DNA from: Planctomycetota bacterium
GTDB lineage: Bacteria; Planctomycetota; UBA1135; GCA-002686595
Length of the DNA stretch: 40,953 nucleotides
NCBI GenBank assembly: GCA_016220035.1
Contig: JACRIO010000026.1
Span: forward strand, 1-40,953
Reading direction: 5' to 3'
Below, one piece after another: positions 21,955 to 29,819 of the stretch; positions within the stretch are counted from its first letter, which is position 1, and each line of letters begins with the position of its first letter. Under the pieces are notes generated by a model, which ran no database searches, was not told the origin of the DNA, and saw only the letters and a list, made by a program, of their open reading frames with translations. Position numbers and translations under genes: made by a program.

Positions 21955-24006
21955 GTGTCCCTCAGCACGCTGATCCACCATCGCATCGATTGGGCGCTCT
22001 TCATCGCGCTCGCGTGGGGTCTCTTCTTCCTCGCGCGCCAGGTGCTTGGGCGCCTCGGGTGTCACCGCAAGCTCGGGACGTTCCATGCCTCCGTGATCGG
22101 CGCTGCCTGCGCATGCGCGTTCCTCGTCACCGATTGGATCGGCGGGCGGGAACGCGAACGGATGCAGGCCGCGGTGAGCAACCTCGCGCCCGCGTACGCA
22201 CGCGAGCTGCAGGAGCTCGGCCACGGGCGCCTCCCGATCGACGCATCGCCGGAGAGCCCGCTCTACCGCTCCATCGTCGAAGCGGAGCAGCGATGGCGCG
22301 CGCGCAACCCCGCGATCACGAAGGTGTTCACTTTCCGCTTCGACTCCGGCGGGAACGTCGTCTACATCGTCGATGCTCCGTGCGATCGGAACGTGGACGG
22401 GCGACTGGTGGGCGAGCACGAACTCGCGCACGCGATCGGCTCGGGCTGCGTCTCCGCGGGCATGGAGATGCTGCGCGCCCTCTGCGGCGTGTCGACGTTC
22501 CAGGCGCGCGCGTTCGACGACGAATGGGGCACGTGGGTCCGCGCGTTCGAACCGATCCGCGACGAGACGGGACGCGTCGAAGCCGGCGTCGCGGTCGAAT
22601 TCGACGCGCGGGAATGGGTCGCGGGCGAGGCCGCGATGCGCCTCGGCGTGCTCGGGACCTTGCTCGTCGCGCTCCTCGTGCATCTCGCCGCGACGACGGC
22701 CACGCTGCTCATGCGCGCCGAGGTCGATCGGCGCAGGGAGATCGAATCCGAGCTGCGCCGCGGCGAGGAGCGCCTGCGCGCGATCCTCGACCACGATCCG
22801 GACTTCGTCGGACTCGTCGGTCCCGACGGGAACCTGCTCGAAGTGAACCCGGCGGGCGTGCGCATGGTGGGCGCCGCATCGAAGGAGCAGTTGCTCGGTC
22901 ATTCACTGGAAGCCGCGCTCACGCCCGTGCAGCCCGAGCGCCTGCGTTCGCTCCATCGCCCTGCGCGCGGCGCGGCGCCTGCGTCCGTCGAGTACCAGAT
23001 CAAGAGCCGCGCGGGCGAACCGCGCTGGGTTCAGAGCCACGCCGTCGCACTCGGACCGCGCTTCGGGCTCACCAGCACGTTCCTCGTCGTGACGCGCGAC
23101 ATCCACGACGAGAAGGTGGCGCGCGAGCAGGCGGAGCGACTGCAGAAGGAACTGGTCGACGCCTCGCGCGCCGCCGGCATGGCGGAGATCGCGACCGGCG
23201 TGCTCCACAACATCGGCAACGTGATCAACACGGCGAACATCGCCTGTTCGTCGGCGCAGGCGCAGCTCGGCGAGCTCAGCGTCGACAGCCTGCGGATGCT
23301 CGCGAACATCCTGAGCGAGCAGGAGGACGACCTGCCGCGCTTCTTCGCCGAGGACGCGCGCGCGAAACGCGTGACGCCGCTGCTCCTCGAGCTCACGCAC
23401 GCGCTGGAAGGCCAGCGCGACGACCTGCGCCGCGAACTGGAGACGCTCACGCGCGCGCTCGACCACGTGAAGGGCGTGATCCACTCGCAGCAGACGCTGG
23501 CGCGCTCGTCGACCGTGTACGAGCTCGTCGACCCGCGCGAAATCGTCGAAGAGGCGCTGAACATGAACGCGGAGGCGATCCACCGGCACGGGCTCCGGAT
23601 CGAGCGGGAGTACGCGCAGACGATCCCGCTCCAGCTCGACCGGCACAAGCTCCTCCTGGTGCTCATCAACCTGATCACGAACGCGAAGGAAGCGGTGAAG
23701 GACTGTCCGCCCGAGCGCCGGCGCCTCCGCATGGTGCTCGCGACCCAGCGCGCGGGCGGCCGGCTCCAGGTCGTGTTCGAGGTGCGCGACACGGGCGTCG
23801 GCATCGAGACAGCGCACCTCACGCGAATCTTCTCGCACGGGTTCAGCACGCGACCCGGCGGACACGGGTTCGGCTTGCACAGCTCCGTCCTCGCCGCGCG
23901 CGAGATGGGCGGCGACCTCACCGCGCACAGCGACGGCCCCGGCCGCGGTGCGACGTTCCGGTTGCGCGTGCCCGCGCAGGCCCGGACCGACATGGTGGCC
24001 GCATGA
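21955..24006 (+). CDS. Membrane sensor histidine kinase with PAS domain
   Basis: ORF open from 21496, but the 5' part is non-protein-like and contains a terminator; GTG at 21955 (VSLSTLIHHRIDWALFIALAWGLFF) is a plausible start. PAS (RLRAILDHDPDFVGLVGPDGNLLEVNPAGVRMVG); H-box AGMAEIATGVLHNIGNVINTANI; HATPase NLITNAKEAV, DTGVGIETAHLTRIFSHGFSTRPGGHGFGLHSS. Confidence 0.87.
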   Translation: MSLSTLIHHRIDWALFIALAWGLFFLARQVLGRLGCHRKLGTFHASVIGAACACAFLVTDWIGGRERERMQAAVSNLAPAYARELQELGHGRLPIDASPESPLYRSIVEAEQRWRARNPAITKVFTFRFDSGGNVVYIVDAPCDRNVDGRLVGEHELAHAIGSGCVSAGMEMLRALCGVSTFQARAFDDEWGTWVRAFEPIRDETGRVEAGVAVEFDAREWVAGEAAMRLGVLGTLLVALLVHLAATTATLLMRAEVDRRREIESELRRGEERLRAILDHDPDFVGLVGPDGNLLEVNPAGVRMVGAASKEQLLGHSLEAALTPVQPERLRSLHRPARGAAPASVEYQIKSRAGEPRWVQSHAVALGPRFGLTSTFLVVTRDIHDEKVAREQAERLQKELVDASRAAGMAEIATGVLHNIGNVINTANIACSSAQAQLGELSVDSLRMLANILSEQEDDLPRFFAEDARAKRVTPLLLELTHALEGQRDDLRRELETLTRALDHVKGVIHSQQTLARSSTVYELVDPREIVEEALNMNAEAIHRHGLRIEREYAQTIPLQLDRHKLLLVLINLITNAKEAVKDCPPERRRLRMVLATQRAGGRLQVVFEVRDTGVGIETAHLTRIFSHGFSTRPGGHGFGLHSSVLAAREMGGDLTAHSDGPGRGATFRLRVPAQARTDMVAA

Positions 24007-26027
24007 GCACGTCCTCCGTGCCCTGGCGCGTGCTCGTCGTCGACGACAACCCGGACATCCACCGCGACATCGAGAAGTGCCTCGCTGCGCCGGTGCGGTC
24101 GGGTTCGCTGCAGGCCCTCGAGCAGGAGTTGTTCGGCGCGCAGTCCTCACCGCCTCGGCAGCCCGCGTACGAATTCGTGCACGCCGAGCAGGGCGAACAG
24201 GGCGTGGATGCGTGCAGCGAAGCGGTCGCGAAGGGCGCGCGCTTCTCGGCGGCCATCGTCGACATGCGCATGCCGCCGGGCATCGACGGTCTCGAGACGA
24301 TCGAGCGGCTGTGGCGGGTCGACCCCGGCCTCCAGGTCGTGCTCTGCACCGCCTTCTCGGATCATTCGTGGAAGCAGATCACCGCGCGGCTGGGGCGCCG
24401 CGACAACCTGCTCGTCTTGCGCAAGCCGTTCGAGCAGATCGAGGTGCAGCAGATGATGCTCGCGCTGTGCGAGAAGCGCCGCATCGAGACCGAGGCGCGG
24501 GCGCGCATGGCTGAGCTCGAGTGCTTCGTCCGCGAACGAACGCGGGCGAACCACGCGCCGAGGCCGGCGGAGGCGGCGCGGCTCGACGCCCTCGACGAGC
24601 TCGTCGATCGGCGCACCGTGGAGCTCCGCAACGTCGCGCTGCGCGACCGCGTGACGCGGCTTCCCAACCGCGCGCACTTCGCCGAAGCGGTCAACACGGC
24701 CCTGCGCCGATCGGAGCGCGACGCGGCGCATCGGTTCGCCGTCCTGTACCTCGTCTGCGACCGTTATTCGGTCGTGTGCGAGAGCCTCGGCGCCGCGTGC
24801 GGCGAGGAGCTCCTCCTGGAGGTCGCGCGACGCCTGTCCGACGCCTGCGCATCCGACCCGCGCGTTCTCGACGCGTGCGCGTCCGTTCTGCCGGCGCGAC
24901 TCGGCGGCGGAGAGTTCGTCATCCTCCTCGCGGGCGGCGTCACGACGGAGGGTGCGGTGGGCGCGGCCCAGCGCATCGCGTCGCTCCTGGAAGCGCCCGC
25001 GCGCATTCACGGCCATGACCTGCGCCCGACCGCGTGCATCGGCATCGCGACCAGCGCGCGCTCGCACGCGCGGGCCGAGGACGTGCTCCGTGACGCGGGC
25101 GCGGCGATGCACCGGGCGAAGTCGTCGGGCCGCGAGCGCGTGCTCGTCTTCGTCGACGACACGCGCGCTGGAGCTGCCCGTCTGCCCGCGCTCGAAGTCG
25201 ACCTACGCGCGGCGATCGACGCGGAAGCTCTCGACGTGCACTACCAGCCGATCGTCGATCTCGTCACGGGCGAGATCGTCGCGTTCGAGGCGCTCTCGCG
25301 CTGGAAGCACCCGGTGCTCGGGCCGATTCCGCCCGCGGAGTACATCCCACTCGCGGAGAAGACGGGCCTCGTCGTGCCGCTGGGCGAGCAGGTCCTGCGC
25401 GCGAGCCTCGCTCGACTCGCCCGGTGGTCGCGCGAGCTCCCGACCGGCCGCGTTCCTTCGCTGAGCGTGAACGTGTCGCCGGTGCAGCTCGCGGAGCCCG
25501 GCTTCGCCGATCGCCTGCACGCCGTCGTCCGCGAGAGCGGCGTCGACCCGTCGAAGGTGGACCTGGAGATCGCGGAGCGCGCTGCGACGGAGGGTGCGGG
25601 CCAGACGCTGAAGGTGATCGAGCGTTGCCGCGCGCTCGGTATCGGCGTCCACATGGACGAGTTCGGCGTCGGGCGCGCGTCGCTCGCGCACCTCCAACAC
25701 TACCCGCTCACCGGACTCAAGCTCGACCGCTCGTTCACGGGCGGCGGACGCGCGGATCCACGCTGCATGGCGATGGTGCAGGCGATCCTCACGATCGCGC
25801 GCAACATGCGCATTCCGGCCATCGCGAAGGGTGTGGAGACCGTGGAGGACGTCGCGTGGCTGCAGACGCTCGGCTGCGAACGCGGCCAGGGCTTTTTCTT
25901 CGCGACCGCGGTGGCGGCGGACGAGGCGTTCGAGATGCTGCGCCAGGCGAGCACGTGGGCGCTGTTCGACGGCGTGCGTCCGCTCCTGGACGCTCGCGCG
26001 CCGCGCGCGGAGCCGCCGGACGCGTGA
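24003..26027 (+). CDS. REC-GGDEF(degenerate)-EAL response regulator
   Basis: ATGA overlap with the kinase gene; REC VLVVDDNPDIHRDIEKCL...AAIVDMRMPPGIDGLETIERLW...RKPFEQIEV; GGDEF replaced by GGGEF; EAL motif FEALSRWKHP, MDEFGVG, IAKGVET. Confidence 0.92.
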   Translation: MSTSSVPWRVLVVDDNPDIHRDIEKCLAAPVRSGSLQALEQELFGAQSSPPRQPAYEFVHAEQGEQGVDACSEAVAKGARFSAAIVDMRMPPGIDGLETIERLWRVDPGLQVVLCTAFSDHSWKQITARLGRRDNLLVLRKPFEQIEVQQMMLALCEKRRIETEARARMAELECFVRERTRANHAPRPAEAARLDALDELVDRRTVELRNVALRDRVTRLPNRAHFAEAVNTALRRSERDAAHRFAVLYLVCDRYSVVCESLGAACGEELLLEVARRLSDACASDPRVLDACASVLPARLGGGEFVILLAGGVTTEGAVGAAQRIASLLEAPARIHGHDLRPTACIGIATSARSHARAEDVLRDAGAAMHRAKSSGRERVLVFVDDTRAGAARLPALEVDLRAAIDAEALDVHYQPIVDLVTGEIVAFEALSRWKHPVLGPIPPAEYIPLAEKTGLVVPLGEQVLRASLARLARWSRELPTGRVPSLSVNVSPVQLAEPGFADRLHAVVRESGVDPSKVDLEIAERAATEGAGQTLKVIERCRALGIGVHMDEFGVGRASLAHLQHYPLTGLKLDRSFTGGGRADPRCMAMVQAILTIARNMRIPAIAKGVETVEDVAWLQTLGCERGQGFFFATAVAADEAFEMLRQASTWALFDGVRPLLDARAPRAEPPDA

Positions 26028-26045
26028 AGCACGCCGCGGAGCGCT

Positions 26046-28028
26046 TCAGCGCGTGTACCCGATGCCGCGCAGCTTCTCGATCGTCTCGTTCGAGAGCCGC
26101 GCGCGATCCTCGTCGCGATAGCAGCGCCGCTTCGCGAGCTCGGCGGTGTAGCGCTCGAGCGCCGCGGTGAGGCGCGCCGTCTCGGCATCGTCCTTCAGCG
26201 GGTGGAGCTCCTCTGGATCCGCGGCGAGGTCGAAGAGCTGCGTCTCGGCCTTCAGCCCGAGCGCGCCGGCGCGGCTCGCTCCGTATTCGAGGATCGGTAC
26301 GAGGTCGACGCGTTCGAGGCGCTGATCGTCCTGCACGTCCTCGTCGAGCTTCCACCGCGTCGAGGGCGTCCACGCGACCTCGATCGGGCCGATGCGGAGC
26401 TTCCCGTGCCCGCGATCGCCCTCGAACGCGCCGATCGGACCGCGCACCTGCATCACCGGCGTTCGATCGGCGGGGTAGAGCTTGATGCGCTTCGCGTGCA
26501 GCTCGTCGCCCGCGAATTGGCCCACGACCTTCACGAAGGCGCCGTTCGCCAGGTTCGCGACCGAGGCGCCGGCCTTCGCTTCGCCGTAGAGCTCCGTGCT
26601 CGGCGTCGCACGCACGACGCGCCCGCACACGCGGAAGCTCTGCTCGTCGATTCTTTCGAAGGATCCCTGCAACTCGACGGGATCCGACGGCGGCTCCTCG
26701 CGCGGAGCGATCTGCAACGCCTGCGCCGTCCCGCCAACGGCGAGCGTGAACTCGGCCTCCCAGCGCGCGCCCTGCTTCAGCACGTTTTCGAGCGACTGGA
26801 CGAGCGGTCGCTCCTCGACGATCGGCACGAAGCGCCGCACGAGCTTCTTCGAGCCGTCGCGCCACGACTGCGCGTAGTGGCTCGGATCGAGATGCTCGGC
26901 GAACAAGGGATGCGGCGCGCCCCCGCGGCTGCGATCGACGCCTTCGGGCATCGAGACGCCGCGCGCGGCCGTCGTCGGCGCGAGCCCCGCGGCCGCAACG
27001 AGCGTCGGGAAGAGGTCGACGAGTCCCGCGGGCTCCGTGACGCGCTGCGCCTTCTCGCCGGGGATGCGCAGGATCCACGGGACGCGCAGCAGGTTCTGGT
27101 GCAGGCCGTGACCGTGGCCGATCTTGCCGTGCTCGAGGAACTCCTCGCCGTGGTCGGCGACGATGCTCACGACCGACTGCGCGAGGAGGTTGCGCTTCTC
27201 GAGCTCGTCGAAGAAACGCGCGAGCTGGTCGTCCGTGTAGCGGATCGCGCCGTCGTAGAGCGCTTCGAGCCCCGCGCGCTCCTTCTCCGTGAGCACGCGC
27301 TGGCCGTGGTTCACCGCGTCGCGCACGCCGCGCCAGTCTTGCGAGCGGAAGGCCTCGATGTCGGTCCCCTCGGCGAAGCGCCGCGCGTAGGCGTCGGGCA
27401 CGGCGTAGGGATAGTGCGCGTCGAGCAGGTGCACGTACACGAACAGAGGCCGGTTGGGGTCCTGCTCGTCGATCCACTCGAGCGCGCGGCTGCACAAGCG
27501 CTCCGCGTTCGCGTCGCCCTCCTCGTAACGATCGAAACCTTGCTCGATGCCGCTGCCGTCGTGGAGCTGCGCGTTGTGCAGGAACGCGGCGGTGCGATAG
27601 CCGCGCGACTCGAACTCCTCCGCGATCGTGCGCGCGCGGCGCGGGAGGAGGTCCGTGATCGTGCCGTCCGAGCCGTGCGAGCTCCCCTCGTACACGCCGT
27701 GCTGCGCGGGATGCAGTCCGGTCATGAACGAGGGCACCGACGGCTTCGTCCACGAGGCGCACGCGTTGGCGTCGTCGAACACGACCGCTTCGGCGGCGAG
27801 CGCGTCCATGCGCGGCGTCGTCGGGTGCTTCGTGTAGCCGTAGCAGCCGAAGCGGTCCGCGCGCACGGCATCGAGACACACGAGCACGACGTTCTTCGGT
27901 TTCGCCGCGGTCGAAGCGGACTCGCCGGCGGAGTTCGTCTGCGGCGAGCACGCGGTCGCGAGAAGGGTCGCTCCGATCGCCGCGAGAGTACGGACCGGGC
28001 GAACGCTGGATTGCATGGTGGTCTTCAT
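26046..28028 (-). CDS. Sulfatase-like (alkaline phosphatase superfamily) lipoprotein with internal DUF5666-like segment
   Basis: Lipobox-like LLATACSP; NVVLVCLDAVRADRFGCYGY; SWTKPSVPSFMTGLHPAQHGV; VVSIVADHGEEFLEHGKIGHG; internal beta-rich ELQGSFERIDEQSFRVCGRVVRATPSTELYG...GAFVKVVGQFAGDELHAKRIKLY. Confidence 0.87.
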   Translation of the reverse strand: MKTTMQSSVRPVRTLAAIGATLLATACSPQTNSAGESASTAAKPKNVVLVCLDAVRADRFGCYGYTKHPTTPRMDALAAEAVVFDDANACASWTKPSVPSFMTGLHPAQHGVYEGSSHGSDGTITDLLPRRARTIAEEFESRGYRTAAFLHNAQLHDGSGIEQGFDRYEEGDANAERLCSRALEWIDEQDPNRPLFVYVHLLDAHYPYAVPDAYARRFAEGTDIEAFRSQDWRGVRDAVNHGQRVLTEKERAGLEALYDGAIRYTDDQLARFFDELEKRNLLAQSVVSIVADHGEEFLEHGKIGHGHGLHQNLLRVPWILRIPGEKAQRVTEPAGLVDLFPTLVAAAGLAPTTAARGVSMPEGVDRSRGGAPHPLFAEHLDPSHYAQSWRDGSKKLVRRFVPIVEERPLVQSLENVLKQGARWEAEFTLAVGGTAQALQIAPREEPPSDPVELQGSFERIDEQSFRVCGRVVRATPSTELYGEAKAGASVANLANGAFVKVVGQFAGDELHAKRIKLYPADRTPVMQVRGPIGAFEGDRGHGKLRIGPIEVAWTPSTRWKLDEDVQDDQRLERVDLVPILEYGASRAGALGLKAETQLFDLAADPEELHPLKDDAETARLTAALERYTAELAKRRCYRDEDRARLSNETIEKLRGIGYTR

Positions 28029-28380
28029 TCGGCGGAACACCCCAACCCCGGGGCGCACGAAGCTAACCGATCGCTCGCGGCCGCGCTGCGCCTCGGACGA
28101 GGCGTTTCACGCCGCGGCGTGTCGTGCCCGGGGCCCGCGCTCGTCGGATAGAGTGCGCGAGGGATTGCACCGGCCGAGTCACGATCGGAACCTCGCGGAG
28201 GTCGCTTGCTTCGTTGCGCATCGTTCATCTCATACGTCACGCTCCGCGCGAGCTGCTCGTCCGCTCGTGCGAGCGTCGCGAGCTCGAACCGCGCGCGCCA
28301 TCCCTCCGTCGTCGACGTGAAGGCGACGACGTCCTTCTCGAACGGATCCGCGCTCGTGCCGGCGGCGGCGAACAGGACGC

Positions 28381-29349
28381 ATGGACTCCTCGTCTCCTGG
28401 TAACGCGAACCGCGGCCACGTCTACCGGCACCACGTGCGCGACGAGGAGCGCGGCGCGACCGTGCTGGCGCTCTACGTCGCGCGTTTCACGCACACCGAC
28501 GAGAGCACGTGGCGCGCACGCATCGCCGAGGGCAGCGTGCGGTTGAACGGCCGCGTCGCCGAGGCCGAGTGGGTCGTGCGCGCGGGCGACGAGCTCGCGT
28601 TCCACCGCGCGCCGTGGGTCGAGCCCGACGCGCCGCGGGAGTTCGGCGTCGTGTTCGAGGACGAGCACGTGCTGGCCATCGACAAGCCGTCGGGACTGCA
28701 GGTGCTCCCCGCCGGACCGTTCACCGACGCGACGCTGTTGACGCTCGTGCGCGAGAGCGCCCCGGACCGCGCCGACGCCTCGCCGATCCATCGACTGGGG
28801 CGCGGGACCTCGGGAGTCGTGCTCTTCGGCAAGACGTTCCTCGCGCGCGCGGCGCTCGCGAAGCAGTTCCGCGACTTCCATCCGCGCAAGACCTACCTCG
28901 CCGTCACGGACGCGCCTCGAACGAGCGACTTCACGCTCCCACGGAGCGCGCTCCAGCCGATCGGAACCGTCCCCCACGGCCCGATGCGCCTCTGGGTCGC
29001 GTGCGCGGGCGGAAAACCGTCGAAGACGCGCCTTCGCATCGTCGCGCGCGACCGCGCGGGGCGCCTCCTCGTCGCGGCCCAACCGATCACGGGCCGCGCG
29101 GACCAGATCCGCATCCATCTCGCGGCCTGCGGCGTGCCGATCGCGGGCGACCTGCTCTTCGGCGTCGGCGGCGTCGCGAAGAGCGACGTCACGCCGGGCC
29201 GCGGCGGTTACCGGCTGCACGCGACGGCGCTCGCGTTCACGCACCCGGCGAGCGGCCGAAGCGTGAAACTGCGCTGTTTGCCGCGCTGGAGCGAGCTCGC
29301 GGACTTCGTGCGCGCCCCGGCCGCGCGCTCTCTACGCTGTGCGCCATGA
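28381..29349 (+). CDS. RluA/RluD-family pseudouridine synthase-like protein
   Basis: S4-like N-terminus; VVFEDEHVLAIDKPSGLQVLP; PIHRLGRGTSGVVLFGKT; KTYLAVTD; PITGRADQIRIHLAACGVPIAGDLLFG. Confidence 0.85.
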   Translation: MDSSSPGNANRGHVYRHHVRDEERGATVLALYVARFTHTDESTWRARIAEGSVRLNGRVAEAEWVVRAGDELAFHRAPWVEPDAPREFGVVFEDEHVLAIDKPSGLQVLPAGPFTDATLLTLVRESAPDRADASPIHRLGRGTSGVVLFGKTFLARAALAKQFRDFHPRKTYLAVTDAPRTSDFTLPRSALQPIGTVPHGPMRLWVACAGGKPSKTRLRIVARDRAGRLLVAAQPITGRADQIRIHLAACGVPIAGDLLFGVGGVAKSDVTPGRGGYRLHATALAFTHPASGRSVKLRCLPRWSELADFVRAPAARSLRCAP

Positions 29350-29744
29350 GCAACGGCTTCCGCTTCCGCGTCCACGACGAGCGCCTCGCCATCGCGCGTC
29401 TCGATCGCGACGCCGCCGTCCCCGATTGGGCCCGCGGCCGCTTCGTGAACGTCGCGCGCACGCCCGACGAGCTCTCGATCGTCTGCGCGCAGGCCTACGT
29501 GCCCGCGAACACGAAGCAGGAGCGCGACAAGGTGGCGCTCGGCATCGAGGGCGTCATCCCGATGACGACCATCGGCATCCTCGCGTCCCTGTGCCGCGCG
29601 CTCGCCGACGCGGAGGTGCCCGTGTTCGCGCTTTCGACCTACGACACGGACTGGCTGCTCGTCTCCGCCGACCGCTTCACCGCGGCGAAGCGCGCGCTCG
29701 AGAGCGCGGGGCACGTCGTCCTCGGTCCGCTGCCCGCGTCATGA
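29346..29744 (+). CDS. ACT-domain protein (CASTOR/ACT-like)
   Basis: ATGA overlap with the preceding gene; FVNVARTPDELSIVCAQAYVP...GIEGVIPMTTIGILASLCRALADAEVPVFALSTYDTDWLLVSADRFTAAKRALESAGH. Confidence 0.8.
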   Translation: MSNGFRFRVHDERLAIARLDRDAAVPDWARGRFVNVARTPDELSIVCAQAYVPANTKQERDKVALGIEGVIPMTTIGILASLCRALADAEVPVFALSTYDTDWLLVSADRFTAAKRALESAGHVVLGPLPAS

Positions 29745-29751
29745 TCGAAGA

Positions 29752-29783
29752 CGCGGCCGGCGAGCGCGAGCTCGCCGGCCGCG
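29752..29783. terminator. Bidirectional terminator candidate between convergent genes
   Basis: CGCGGCCGGCGAG / CTCGCCGGCCGCG 13-bp inverted repeat between the stops at 29744 (+) and 29820 (-). Confidence 0.55.
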
Positions 29784-29819
29784 CGTCGTGCCCCGCATCC
29801 ATGGTCGGAGCGCGACGAT

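Noticed and set aside
26017-26050. Imperfect inverted repeat ACGCGTGAAGC...GCTTCAGCGCGT between convergent stops
   Set aside because: Has a bulge and overlaps coding ends; possible terminator but too weak to call.
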